A DNA stretch of 15,417 bases. Origin: Lachnospiraceae bacterium. GTDB lineage: Bacteria; Bacillota; Clostridia; Lachnospirales; Lachnospiraceae. This document shows positions 6,504-14,478 of this stretch, in pieces (position 1 is the first letter of the stretch; the number at the start of each line of letters is the position of its first letter). The position numbers and the translations under genes are program-made. The notes below the pieces were generated by a model. That model was not told where the DNA came from. It saw nothing but the letters and a program-made list of their open reading frames with translations, and ran no database searches. Location of the stretch: positions 1 to 15,417 of the forward strand of contig JAAWLS010000017.1 of the NCBI GenBank assembly GCA_022798035.1, read 5' to 3'.

Positions 6504-8006
6504 ATGTCATTTGAAACAGAAGAAAAACAATTTCAGTACAGCGGCCAGGAACAGAGAACTATTAAAATGAACACTTTCATTTCGGCAGGTTATTTTGTCC
6601 TGTACATTGAAATGATTGCATATTTAGTCCTTTTAATTGCGAAGGGGCATATTGATAAGACGGAAGCTTTTGTTAAGATAGCGGTTATTGCGGCGGCTAT
6701 CCTTTTAAATGTGATTTTTTACCGGAAGAATCCTTCCTGGAAACAGTTCAAAATGGTTTTAGTCTGGGAATACAGTGTGATTTATCTGATGTTGATGTTC
6801 AATACCAGCAGTGAATTTTTAACAATCACTCTTTTGGGAATTCTTGCAACATTTATCGCTTATTTTGATACCAAAACACTGCTGACTGTTGCAGCAATAT
6901 TTTGCTGTGATTACGGAATAGGTGCTTTTATTCGTTGTAAAATACATTTGATAGAAGCAGATATCGGATTATTGTGTATGGGAATTATGTTTATTATGTC
7001 TGTTTACACGATTGTGCGTGTGGGGATGATTACAAAACTTTTTAACGACCATGCTTTTGGCTCTATTGGAGCTCAAAGAGAGAAACAGGATTCCATGTTA
7101 GAGCATATTCTTGGAATTTCCAAGACAGTTCGAAGTGAGACAGAGAAGAGTACAAAGATGGTGGACGGGCTGGTGGAATCCACCAAAACAGTTTCTCACA
7201 GTATGAAAGAAATTGCAGACGCCACAAATCTCACGGCGGAAAACATATGCGAGCAGAACAATATGACCCAGAACATTCAGGAAGCCATTGATGAGACGGC
7301 GAAACATTCTCAAAATGCGGTGGACGCAGCAATGGATTCCGAGCGTGATTTGAAGGGCAGCATTCAGGTGGTAAAAGAGCTTCAGACCCAGGCGGAGCGG
7401 ATTACAAAAACCAACGAGAAAGTTACGGATTCCATGACCGGCCTGCAGAACAGAACCAAGTCGGTGGCAGAGATTACGGAAATTATCTTCAATATCTCCA
7501 GTCAGACAAATTTGCTGGCATTAAATGCCTCCATTGAGAGCGCCAGAGCAGGAGAGGCAGGAAAAGGATTTGCCGTTGTGGCAGACCAGATTCGGGAACT
7601 CTCAGAACAGACTCGCGCATCTACAGAAGAGATTACAAAGATTATACAGGAGTTAAATGAGAATGCAGAGGAAGTTGTGGCAATTATCGGAGAATCTGTG
7701 AAGGCGGCCGACAGTCAGAGCGGAATGATTCTGGATGCAGCCAAGAGTTTTGAGAAAATGGGCAGAAACATAGAAGGATTGATTGAAGATATTCAGGAAA
7801 TCAATACCAGAATTGACGGTCTGGCAGATTCCAACAATCATATTGTGGAAAATATTTCTCATCTCTCTGCAGCCACCCAGCAGGTAACAGCCAGTGCAGA
7901 ACAGGCGAATGAGCTGAGTGAGAAGAATCTGGAGCTTGCCAAGAGCACAAAAGAGGCCATAGAAATGATTGAGACTACGACAGGAGATTTAGACCAATAC
8001 TTTTAG
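6504..8006 (+). CDS. Methyl-accepting chemotaxis protein with six TM segments and no external sensor domain
   Basis: A 500-residue receptor. Six hydrophobic segments lie near residues 25-46, 56-73, 84-99, 105-121, 125-143 and 153-174, with only short loops, so there is no extracellular sensing domain; a signal would have to be read in the membrane or inside the cell. A HAMP domain is not evident. From about 190 onward the protein is heptad-rich coiled coil, with the conserved signalling tip at about 328-368 ([20 protein letters not shown] and [18 protein letters not shown]) that binds CheW and CheA. The C-terminal arm mirrors the N-terminal arm, as usual. The ATG follows GAGGAGG at 6488-6494. 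No che or flagellar genes are nearby, so this is an orphan receptor serving a chemotaxis system elsewhere or a CheA-based pathway not involving motility. Confidence 0.92.
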   Translation: MSFETEEKQFQYSGQEQRTIKMNTFISAGYFVLYIEMIAYLVLLIAKGHIDKTEAFVKIAVIAAAILLNVIFYRKNPSWKQFKMVLVWEYSVIYLMLMFNTSSEFLTITLLGILATFIAYFDTKTLLTVAAIFCCDYGIGAFIRCKIHLIEADIGLLCMGIMFIMSVYTIVRVGMITKLFNDHAFGSIGAQREKQDSMLEHILGISKTVRSETEKSTKMVDGLVESTKTVSHSMKEIADATNLTAENICEQNNMTQNIQEAIDETAKHSQNAVDAAMDSERDLKGSIQVVKELQTQAERITKTNEKVTDSMTGLQNRTKSVAEITEIIFNISSQTNLLALNASIESARAGEAGKGFAVVADQIRELSEQTRASTEEITKIIQELNENAEEVVAIIGESVKAADSQSGMILDAAKSFEKMGRNIEGLIEDIQEINTRIDGLADSNNHIVENISHLSAATQQVTASAEQANELSEKNLELAKSTKEAIEMIETTTGDLDQYF

Positions 8007-8095
8007 ATATGATTTCAGCCTTTGCAGCGAGACGGGATATCTGCAGCAAACGGTAGAAACAGCCCAGAGCAAGTCCGTGAGTCTCAGATAAAATG

Positions 8096-8150
8096 ATACC
8101 GGCATGCAAAAGTGGAACGGTTTTGAAGTTCACATTTTGCACGCCGGTAT
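8096..8150 (-). terminator. Long hairpin between convergent genes, likely bidirectional terminator
   Basis: An imperfect 23-bp stem (8096-8118 with 8128-8150) closed by a 9-base loop. One A-C clash in plus-strand RNA becomes G-U in minus-strand RNA, so it pairs best as the 3' end of the Ntn hydrolase transcript, where CATTTTAT follows. On the plus strand TTTGCTGTTTT follows, so it may also stop the receptor transcript. Confidence 0.65.
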
Positions 8151-8198
8151 TTGCTGTTTTGCAATCCATCTGCAGGCAGGGGTGTAAGGGGTTCCTTC

Positions 8199-9272
8199 TT
8201 ATTTCATGGGAAGGTGAAATTTTATTCTGTTTTGTATCTTTCGATGGGGAAAGATTTCGCCTTCTCCCGTCGTGAGGTTGTAGAGAACCGACCACTGCAG
8301 CTTGTCTGTCTCTCCATCAAAAACGCCTACGTCGGCCAGCAGCGAAACGGCCTGTTCCCCATCCAGGAAGCCTTGATTGGATTCTATAGTATCTTTTACT
8401 TTGTCATAACGTTCAAATTCTGTATAGCCTTCTCCAATGTTTCGTCCTTGATAGGCGATAAAATTAGATGCAACCTGATAGTCTGTATCCGTTTCAACCA
8501 CCTGAAGTTCCTGTTCTAAATATTCAACAATAACAGAATGGCCGCTGGCGTCGGCAATCAGGTAATGGCATTCGATATCCCCGGAAAAATAGATGTTGTA
8601 CTGTCTCAGCAATTCCACTGCTTCTTCTACGGTAGCGGCTTTGTCAAGGACAAGGCGGATTGCGGTGGTGGTATTTAAAGTTACCTTGGATGCATCATAG
8701 GGTGCCTGTGCCTTTGGCACTGCAAGCAGTGCAATTGCGAGGCCTTTTTCGTTCATTCCGTCAAAGGGAAGGAAGGGAGCGGCCAGAGTTAGAAAGCGGC
8801 GGGAAAACAATCCGTCAGGCAGATAATCTTGCGAGTATCCGGCAAAAGCGAGGTTGACTGTGGAAACAGAGGCATAGCCTTGCTTTGGTGCAGTGTAAAC
8901 CTGCAGGGAGGGGGCATATAAAAAGTCAAAATTTCTTCCAAATAAGATATCTCCCTTTTCATTTTTTACTGCAAAAGCAGTGCATCCGTCTCCTGTGACG
9001 CCCAAATCTATCGGCAGTCCTTTCAAGAGGCGCTTTGTCACAAAAGCTTCGATGTCGGCGTCGCTGGAAGCGCCTGTCTCAAGAAATTCATCAAAACCAT
9101 AATCCCCATAATAGGTCATCTGATACATACCGTAGTCATCCACTTTTTTCAGCGATATGAGAGAACGCAGTTCATTCCAAAACAGAACCAGCATTATCCC
9201 CAGAAAAATCAACAGGACTGCGCCTGCACCTATGAAAATAAGACGAATCTTTTTTTTGTTTTTTGGCGTCAC
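8199..9272 (-). CDS. Membrane-anchored Ntn hydrolase, choloylglycine hydrolase/penicillin acylase type (GTG start)
   Basis: A 357-residue protein: basic N-terminus (TPKNKKKIR), one TM helix at about 10-31, a spacer of about 65 residues, then a linear amide C-N hydrolase domain. The nucleophile is C97 in GDGCTAFAV; R113 and D116 in GRNFDF sit at +16 and +19 from it, the same offsets as R18 and D21 from C2 in bile salt hydrolases. Further family-like segments are GMNEKGLAIALL and HYLIADASGHSVIVEY. The positive N-terminus predicts that the enzyme faces outward. A free N-terminal Cys would need cleavage between Gly96 and Cys97. The substrate is not readable: N-acyl amides, bile salts, acyl-homoserine lactones or penicillin V are options. 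The GTG at 9272 is chosen because GGAGG lies at 9285-9281 and because the first in-frame ATG (9314) is inside the -10 box. Confidence 0.85.
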   Translation of the reverse strand: MTPKNKKKIRLIFIGAGAVLLIFLGIMLVLFWNELRSLISLKKVDDYGMYQMTYYGDYGFDEFLETGASSDADIEAFVTKRLLKGLPIDLGVTGDGCTAFAVKNEKGDILFGRNFDFLYAPSLQVYTAPKQGYASVSTVNLAFAGYSQDYLPDGLFSRRFLTLAAPFLPFDGMNEKGLAIALLAVPKAQAPYDASKVTLNTTTAIRLVLDKAATVEEAVELLRQYNIYFSGDIECHYLIADASGHSVIVEYLEQELQVVETDTDYQVASNFIAYQGRNIGEGYTEFERYDKVKDTIESNQGFLDGEQAVSLLADVGVFDGETDKLQWSVLYNLTTGEGEIFPHRKIQNRIKFHLPMK

Positions 9273-9312
9273 GTTTATCTCCTCCCAATTTTGCATATAC
9301 TTATCTTTTACC

Positions 9313-9321
9313 ATTATAACA
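9313..9321 (-). promoter_or_regulatory. Extended -10 promoter of the Ntn hydrolase gene
   Basis: TG-T-TATAAT on the minus strand: a perfect -10 hexamer at 9318-9313 with an extended TG. The -35 is weak (TTTCAA at 18 bases). It overlaps the most upstream in-frame ATG, so translation must begin further in, which supports the GTG at 9272. Confidence 0.65.
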
Positions 9322-9364
9322 TAGATTTTGTTTTCGTTGAAAAATAAAATTTTCTGTGATATTC

Positions 9365-9373
9365 TGATAAAAT
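9365..9373 (+). promoter_or_regulatory. Extended -10 promoter candidate for exodeoxyribonuclease III
   Basis: TG-A-TAAAAT lies about 80 bases before the ATG at 9454. No good -35 is seen. If used, it could also drive the methyltransferase and endonuclease genes downstream, as no separate promoter fits the 17-base gap before them. Confidence 0.35.
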
Positions 9374-9453
9374 AAACGATAGGGGAAATGAAAAAGAAGA
9401 CCCTTCTGTAAATGAATCATACTAAAATTTAAGATAAAAAGGAGCAGTCAGAT

Positions 9454-10212
9454 ATGAAATTTATTTCTTGGAATGTAAATGGCCTGAGGGCTTGTGTACA
9501 AAAAGGATTTTTGGATGTTTTGAAGGAGCTGGACGCAGATTTTTTCTGCATTCAGGAGACGAAACTGCAGGAGGGGCAGATTTCCCTGGATTTGCCGGAG
9601 GGGTATGAGAGCTATTGGAACTACGCCCAGAAAAAGGGATATTCCGGAACGGCAGTTTTTACAAAACAGAAACCTCTGTCTGTGAGCTATGGAATCGGTA
9701 TCGAGCAGCACGATATGGAAGGACGGGTCATTACCCTGGAATATGAGAATTTTTATCTTGTGACCTGCTATACGCCTAACTCTCAGAGCGAACTGGCCAG
9801 GCTGTCTTACCGGATGGAGTGGGAGGAAGATTTCCTAGGGTATCTGGATGGATTGAAAGAGAAGAAATCTGTAATTCTCTGCGGAGATTTGAATGTGGCC
9901 CACCAGGAAATTGATTTGAAAAATCCTAAGACAAACCGGAAAAATGCAGGATTTACCGATGAGGAGAGGGAGAAATTTTCTGTGCTGTTAAGCCACGGGT
10001 ATCTGGACACCTTCCGTTATTTCTACCCTGAGCTGGAGCAGGTGTATTCCTGGTGGTCTTACCGTTTTAAAGCCAGGGAGAAGAATGCGGGATGGCGGAT
10101 TGATTATTTTGTGGTGTCCGAAGATTTGAAGGACAGGCTGAAAGACGCGAAAATTCACACGGAGGTGTTCGGTTCCGACCACTGTCCGGTGGAGCTGGAG
10201 GCGGAGTTGTAG
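9454..10212 (+). CDS. xth: Exodeoxyribonuclease III (AP endonuclease)
   Basis: A 252-residue enzyme of the ExoIII/Ape1 family, which incises DNA at abasic sites and removes 3' blocks in base excision repair. Catalytic positions are visible in order: N7 in SWNVNGLRA, E35 in QETK, Y106 in CYTPNS, D145 and N147 in GDLNVAH, and D242-H243 in SDHCPV; the SWWSYRFKAREKNAGWRIDYF stretch carries the usual DNA-contacting W/R residues. Length is normal and the gene looks intact. AAGGAG at 9439-9444 precedes the ATG by 9 bases. The restriction-modification pair starts 17 bases downstream, so read-through from this gene may express it. Confidence 0.95.
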   Translation: MKFISWNVNGLRACVQKGFLDVLKELDADFFCIQETKLQEGQISLDLPEGYESYWNYAQKKGYSGTAVFTKQKPLSVSYGIGIEQHDMEGRVITLEYENFYLVTCYTPNSQSELARLSYRMEWEEDFLGYLDGLKEKKSVILCGDLNVAHQEIDLKNPKTNRKNAGFTDEEREKFSVLLSHGYLDTFRYFYPELEQVYSWWSYRFKAREKNAGWRIDYFVVSEDLKDRLKDAKIHTEVFGSDHCPVELEAEL

Positions 10213-10229
10213 GCGGGAGCAGGTGAAAG

Positions 10230-11174
10230 ATGAACAGGAGAATATATCAAAATTATAATGAGAATGCTGACATCATATTTCATAATGGGGATGCTGTGAA
10301 ATTTATAAAAAAGATGCCAGCAGAATTGGTAAAATTAATTATTACATCTCCTCCCTATAATATTGGAAAGGCGTATGAAGAAAAAGATTCCATAGATAAC
10401 TATTTAAAGAAGCAGGAAAAAGTGATAGATGAACTTACCAGAATTTTATGTGATGACGGAAGTATTTGCTGGCAGGTGGGAAATTATGTAGAAAGCGGAG
10501 AAGTATATCCATTAGATATATTTTTTTATAAATTATTCAAAGAGAGAGGATATAAGCTCAGAAATAGAATTATCTGGAGGTTTGGACATGGACTGCATGC
10601 TTCCAATAGATTTTCCGGCAGATATGAGACATTATTATGGTTTACGAAATCAGATGATTATACATTTCATTTAGATGATGTCAGAATCCCATCGAAATAT
10701 CCTGGAAAAAGATATTATAAAGGACCGAAGAAGGGACAATTGTCCTGTAATCCCAAAGGGAAAAATCCAGAGGATGTCTGGGAATTCATGCAGAAAGAAT
10801 GGGATGTATCAATTTGGGATATTCCGAATGTAAAGTCAAATCATCCGGAAAAAACAATTCATCCATGTCAATTTCCGATAGAATTGGTTGAGCGGTGTGT
10901 ACTGGCTTTCACAGACGAAAAGGATATTGTGTATGACCCATATGCGGGCGTCGGTTCTTCTATCATAGGAGCTGTCAAAAATAACAGAAGAGCTTTTGGC
11001 TCAGAGAAAGAAAAACAATATGTTGAGATTGGGAAAGAGCGTATTGAGACATTCCTTCGGGGTGAATTGAAAACCAGGACAATTGGTACTGAGATTTATG
11101 TGCCGAGTAAAACGAATAAATTGGCGCAGATACCGCCGGAATGGAAAGGATACAAAAATAGTGAAAATAGCTGA
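10230..11174 (+). CDS. Type II DNA methyltransferase (beta-class, SPPY motif), partner of BstYI-like endonuclease
   Basis: A 314-residue S-adenosylmethionine-dependent DNA methyltransferase. The catalytic motif IV TSPPYN (39-44) precedes the SAM-binding motif I DPYAGVGSS (236-244), with motif X-like HPEKTIHPCQFP just before it: the beta-class order. SPPY rather than DPPY favours N4-cytosine methylation, though some adenine enzymes share it, so the modified base is uncertain. Together with the overlapping endonuclease it should protect RGATCY sites. The ATG follows only a weak site (AGGTG at 10221-10225). The gene is clearly A+T-rich: four hand-counted 60-base lines gave about 22-32% G+C, against 40-47% for sampled lines in xth and the yejK-like gene, suggesting transfer. 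The last 14 bases overlap the endonuclease start. No controller (C) gene is present. Confidence 0.9.
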   Translation: MNRRIYQNYNENADIIFHNGDAVKFIKKMPAELVKLIITSPPYNIGKAYEEKDSIDNYLKKQEKVIDELTRILCDDGSICWQVGNYVESGEVYPLDIFFYKLFKERGYKLRNRIIWRFGHGLHASNRFSGRYETLLWFTKSDDYTFHLDDVRIPSKYPGKRYYKGPKKGQLSCNPKGKNPEDVWEFMQKEWDVSIWDIPNVKSNHPEKTIHPCQFPIELVERCVLAFTDEKDIVYDPYAGVGSSIIGAVKNNRRAFGSEKEKQYVEIGKERIETFLRGELKTRTIGTEIYVPSKTNKLAQIPPEWKGYKNSENS

Positions 11175-11772
11175 GATTTATTCACATTTGAATGGTTTGG
11201 AGTATTTGCAGATTCATTTACCAGAATTATGGGAAGAAATACAAGAAGTGATAGAATTTGTGGACGCAGAAGCATGTAAGACAAAAAAATCAAAAGAGAA
11301 AAAGAAAGTGGGAAAACTGCTTTACAGCCCAATTGAAATGAACAAAAAATTCAAAGAATTATTGGAGAATAAAAATTGGAAAGAGAGCAGAACACAATAT
11401 TATGTTACGGCAAATGCTAAGATGGCGAGAGAAACGTTATGGCAGGAACCGGCAAAACAAAAGGAAATCATTGAAGCCAGCGGCTCAGAAGCTCTCTATA
11501 CTTATAACCAGACAGATTTGGTGAAAGAGAGAGTGGCAGTGGAAGTACAATTTGGAAAATATTTTTCTGTTGCCTATGACCTTTTTGTCAAACATATGGC
11601 TTTTTATGTCGGAGATAAAATTGATTTGGGAATTGAAATCCTGCCTATGAAGGTGTTGGCAAGTGAAATGTCTTCCGGAGTCCCCTATTATGAAGGGGAA
11701 TTGTACAATATCATCAGACAGGGAAGAAATACACCGGCGGTACCCCTTATAATAATAGGGATATCGCAATAA
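11161..11772 (+). CDS. Type II restriction endonuclease, BstYI/BglII family (GTG start)
   Basis: From the GTG at 11161 the protein is 203 residues, the length I recall for R.BstYI, and its start aligns with it (xKIAEIYSHLNGLEY against MRIVEVYSHLNGLEY from memory). The segments ESRTQYYVTA, YNQTD, VEVQFGKY, AYDLFVKHMAFYV, LPMK, EMSSG and YYEGELYNIIRQGR are shared with it. The metal-binding residues fall at D119, E128 and Q130, the numbering known for BstYI and equivalent to D84, E93, Q95 of BglII. The expected cut is R^GATCY. A longer frame upstream overlaps the methyltransferase and lacks family similarity, and GGAAAGGA at 11143-11150 is a usable ribosome site, so the GTG is preferred. The overlap with the methyltransferase suggests translational coupling, with methylase made first. 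Confidence 0.9.
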   Translation: MKIAEIYSHLNGLEYLQIHLPELWEEIQEVIEFVDAEACKTKKSKEKKKVGKLLYSPIEMNKKFKELLENKNWKESRTQYYVTANAKMARETLWQEPAKQKEIIEASGSEALYTYNQTDLVKERVAVEVQFGKYFSVAYDLFVKHMAFYVGDKIDLGIEILPMKVLASEMSSGVPYYEGELYNIIRQGRNTPAVPLIIIGISQ

Positions 11773-11814
11773 AAGATACAGATTAAAGTGTGAAAGATAC
11801 CAACGGAGGCCGCC

Positions 11815-12849
11815 ATGAACAAAGGAGAAATCAGATTCCGCAAAATAATCGTACACATTCTGGATTCCACACTGGGAATCCCAGCGCTCTCAGATTCCAT
11901 TCTGGATTTCGGTTCAGATTTCGGAGACTTTCTGCGGGAACATATTTATCGTCTGATGACGGGAGACGACAAGAAGACCTGTGAATTTCACAAAGAGGAA
12001 TCCCTTGTGTACCAGCAGTTGCAGAGGATGATGGAGACAGAGATAGGCGATGAAGTTTTTGTGGAGGTCAGCCAGAACATTGCTTCTCATCTCTATGAAA
12101 TTATGAATAAGAACATTGACATTCCTCCGGCAGATTTTGTGGAAGCGCTTTTTGAAACTGACACGGGAAAATATTTGGCATTGCTGAAAATGAATTACAA
12201 AACTTCTTATACCCATCAAACCCAGTCCGGGGCTTTGGGGAACGTAAATGAGATTATTAAATTCCGGGCTGTTCTTCCCTCAGAGAGCCAGAAGTTGTCA
12301 GAGGCGGCCATTGTGAACCTTTCAGATTTTTCTGTTTTTGTGACAGAGAAAAAGTATGAGATAAACGGAGAGAAAACCAATTATTTTTCCAAATTGTTTT
12401 TGAACTGCAGTGGAGCTCTGTCTCCGAAAACCCAGCTTACCATTGTCACCCGTGCCATTGATGCGGTTCAGAAAAAATATTTTCATGAAGGAGAACAATT
12501 CGAGGTACAGATGGAGGCAAAACAGGTGATTCACAATCAGCTGGCAGAAAACGGGATTGTAGACGTGCCCTTTGTGCTGGATGAAGTGTTCAAAGAAAAG
12601 GACGAATTTAAAGAAGAAGTCAACGAAAAATTGGAAAAATACAAGATGGGGACGGACATTCAAATTGAGCCCCAGGCAGAAAGCACAGCCCGAAAATTTG
12701 CCAAGCAGCATCTTGCCACCGACACAGGTGTGGAAATCAAAATTCCCATGGAGCAGTATCAGGACGGAGAGCACATTGAATTTATCACGAATCCTGACGG
12801 AAGTCTTTCTATTCTGATAAAAAATGTGGGGCATATCACCGCAAAATAA
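11815..12849 (+). CDS. yejK: Nucleoid-associated protein, NA37/YejK (NdpA) family
   Basis: A 344-residue protein beginning MNKGEIRFRKIIVHILDSTL, the typical opening of the NA37 (37-kDa nucleoid-associated protein) family. Other family-like segments are the FKAR-like IIKFRAVLPSESQKL and the late HLATDTGVEIKIP. E. coli YejK binds nucleoid DNA and has been linked to topoisomerase activity; its role in Clostridia is undefined. The gene is full length and its composition returns to the level of the flanks. GGAGG at 11805-11809 is 5 bases before the ATG. It follows the endonuclease by 42 bases on the same strand, so the restriction-modification pair is squeezed between two DNA-maintenance genes. 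Confidence 0.85.
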   Translation: MNKGEIRFRKIIVHILDSTLGIPALSDSILDFGSDFGDFLREHIYRLMTGDDKKTCEFHKEESLVYQQLQRMMETEIGDEVFVEVSQNIASHLYEIMNKNIDIPPADFVEALFETDTGKYLALLKMNYKTSYTHQTQSGALGNVNEIIKFRAVLPSESQKLSEAAIVNLSDFSVFVTEKKYEINGEKTNYFSKLFLNCSGALSPKTQLTIVTRAIDAVQKKYFHEGEQFEVQMEAKQVIHNQLAENGIVDVPFVLDEVFKEKDEFKEEVNEKLEKYKMGTDIQIEPQAESTARKFAKQHLATDTGVEIKIPMEQYQDGEHIEFITNPDGSLSILIKNVGHITAK

Positions 12850-12910
12850 TTTCCGAAAAGGGCCTTCTCAAAAATGGTCAATGGAGATAATATACCCTAA
12901 GGAGGCTTTT

Positions 12911-13528
12911 ATGAATGAAAAATTTTATGCTCTGTCCAAAGAGAAGCAGCAAAGAATTGTCAACGCAGGATTTCGAGTATTTGCAGAGAATTCTTATAAA
13001 AAAAGTTCTATGCAGGAAATTGCCGATGAGGCCGGAATCAGCAAGTCCCTGCTCTTTCACTATTTTTACAACAAGAAAGAATTCTACTTGTTTCTGTGGG
13101 ACAGAGCCTGTGATATTACCATGAAATATCTTATGGGGCATAAATGCTATGAGTCCACAGATTTGTTTGAGATGATGGAACGGGGAATGCAGGCAAAAAT
13201 TCAGATGATACACAAATACCCGGCTATGACGGCTTTTGTCATAAAAGCTTTCTATGAAAAAGACACGCAGGTTTATTTGGAAATACAGGAAAGTTATCAG
13301 AGGCATTTTGCCATAAAAGCGAAAGATGCTTTGGCGCAGGTGAATCCAGATGATTTTATCCCTGGATTAGATTTTGACATGATGCACCGGGAAATGTATC
13401 TGGCGTCAGAAGGATATCTGTGGGAAATCTTTCAGCGGGGAGACACACTGGATGTTGAAAAATTGGAAAAAGATTTTTCAGAAATGATGGATTTTTGGAA
13501 AAGCATTTATCTGCGGAAGAAACCATAA
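12911..13528 (+). CDS. TetR/AcrR-family repressor of the adjacent ABC transporter
   Basis: A 205-residue TetR-type regulator. The DNA-binding helix-turn-helix is at about 34-53 (MQEIADEAGISKSLLFHYF), followed by the family's NKKEFYLFLWD. The C-terminal domain is helical and divergent, so no ligand can be named. AAGGAGG at 12899-12905 lies 5 bases before the ATG at 12911; an in-frame extension back to 12824 overlaps the yejK-like gene and is not needed. It heads an operon with an ABC ATPase and an ABC-2 permease, an arrangement typical of drug or peptide exporters controlled by their own repressor. The final codons (KSIYLRKKP) lie in the first unit of a 37-bp tandem repeat, so the C-terminus may have been altered by that duplication. 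Confidence 0.9.
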   Translation: MNEKFYALSKEKQQRIVNAGFRVFAENSYKKSSMQEIADEAGISKSLLFHYFYNKKEFYLFLWDRACDITMKYLMGHKCYESTDLFEMMERGMQAKIQMIHKYPAMTAFVIKAFYEKDTQVYLEIQESYQRHFAIKAKDALAQVNPDDFIPGLDFDMMHREMYLASEGYLWEIFQRGDTLDVEKLEKDFSEMMDFWKSIYLRKKP

Positions 13529-13594
13529 ACTTGTGAAAAGCATTTATCTGTGGAAGAAACCATAAACTTATGAAAAACATTTATCTGCGGAAGG
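13498..13594 (+). repeat. 37-bp tandem repeat, about 2.6 copies, at the tetR-ABC junction
   Basis: Units begin at 13498, 13535 and 13572, each opening GAAAA(G/A)CATTTATCTG. Units 1 and 2 differ at two positions; the third is cut after about 23 bases, with one further change. Unit 1 contains the end and stop codon of tetR, unit 2 is the intergenic spacer, and unit 3 runs into the AAGGAGG ribosome site of the ABC ATPase gene. Confidence 0.9.
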
Positions 13595-13604
13595 AGGCGG
13601 GAAA

Positions 13605-14477
13605 ATGGATGCAGTTCGGACAGATTTTTTGACAAAATATTATGGGAAAGCGAGAGGAATTGTGGACGTCAGCCTGTGTGTTCCTGAAGGAGATTTTTTC
13701 GGATTTATCGGGCCAAACGGGGCTGGGAAAAGTACCACAATTCGCATATTGTTAGGGCTGATTTCACCCACTCAGGGAACAGCAGAAATTTTTGGAAAAA
13801 ATATACAGGGGCAGAGGGAAGAAATTCTCTCCCGTGTAGGATATATGCCTTCGGAGGCGGCTTTTTACCGTGGGATGAAGGTAAAAGAGGTGATTCAGTA
13901 CTCTGCCAGACTCAGAGGCAGGGACTGCAGGAAAGAGGCCCGGGAACTCTGTGAACGGCTGGATTTAGATATAGAAAAGAAAATCAGTGAATTGTCCCTT
14001 GGGAACCGCAAGAAAGTCTCCGTGGTCTGCGCACTCCAGCACAGACCGGAACTTTGTGTGCTGGACGAGCCCACCAGCGGCCTGGACCCGCTGATTCAGC
14101 GGGAGTTTTATGCTATTTTAGAAGAGCGGAACAAAGAGGGAACTACGATTTTTCTTTCCTCCCACATTCTCTCAGAAGTACAGCGGTACTGCAGACATGC
14201 GGCGGTGATTCGGGATGGAAAAATTCTGGTTTCTGACAGTATTGAAAATCTGGGACAGGCCCATGCCAAGAGAGTGACGCTGAGAGGCGTTATAGAGCCG
14301 CCTGCGCTTGAGGGAATCAAGGATGTGAAGAAAAATGAGGAGGGAATCAGTTTCTTGTACGGCGGCAGAGTGGATGTGCTTTTGCAGACCCTTGCGGCGC
14401 TTCCTCTGGCGGATGTGAATATTGGAGAACCGGACTTAGAGGAAATTTTCCTTCATTATTACAGGGAGGAGCAGTGA
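13605..14477 (+). CDS. ABC transporter ATP-binding protein
   Basis: A 290-residue ABC-2-type ATPase that would power the permease encoded next. Walker A GPNGAGKST is at 36-44, the signature is LSLGN (130-134) rather than LSGGQ, Walker B LCVLDEP at 150-156 is followed by the D-loop SGLD, and the switch histidine is H187 in LSSHILSE. The signature with LSLGN and the Q-loop region GYMPSE are common in DrrA/CcmA-like exporters. About 70 residues after the core carry the usual exporter C-terminal domain, ending DLEEIFLHYY. AAGGAGG at 13591-13597 comes from the third tandem-repeat unit. One base separates its stop from the permease start, so the two are translationally coupled. Confidence 0.95.
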   Translation: MDAVRTDFLTKYYGKARGIVDVSLCVPEGDFFGFIGPNGAGKSTTIRILLGLISPTQGTAEIFGKNIQGQREEILSRVGYMPSEAAFYRGMKVKEVIQYSARLRGRDCRKEARELCERLDLDIEKKISELSLGNRKKVSVVCALQHRPELCVLDEPTSGLDPLIQREFYAILEERNKEGTTIFLSSHILSEVQRYCRHAAVIRDGKILVSDSIENLGQAHAKRVTLRGVIEPPALEGIKDVKKNEEGISFLYGGRVDVLLQTLAALPLADVNIGEPDLEEIFLHYYREEQ

Positions 14478-14478
14478 T

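Noticed and set aside
9312..9314. ATG start for the Ntn hydrolase
   Set aside because: It is part of the -10 box TATAAT, has no ribosome site, and GTG at 9272 has a good one.
12322..12834. 170-codon minus-strand frame inside the yejK-like gene
   Set aside because: Shadow frame rich in Phe/His/Cys with no family resemblance.
12853..12872. Hairpin-like GAAAAGGGCCTTCTC after the yejK-like gene
   Set aside because: Mismatched stem with almost no loop; not a credible terminator.
13498..13594. Possible CRISPR array
   Set aside because: The 37-bp units are directly adjacent with no variable spacers, so this is a plain tandem repeat.
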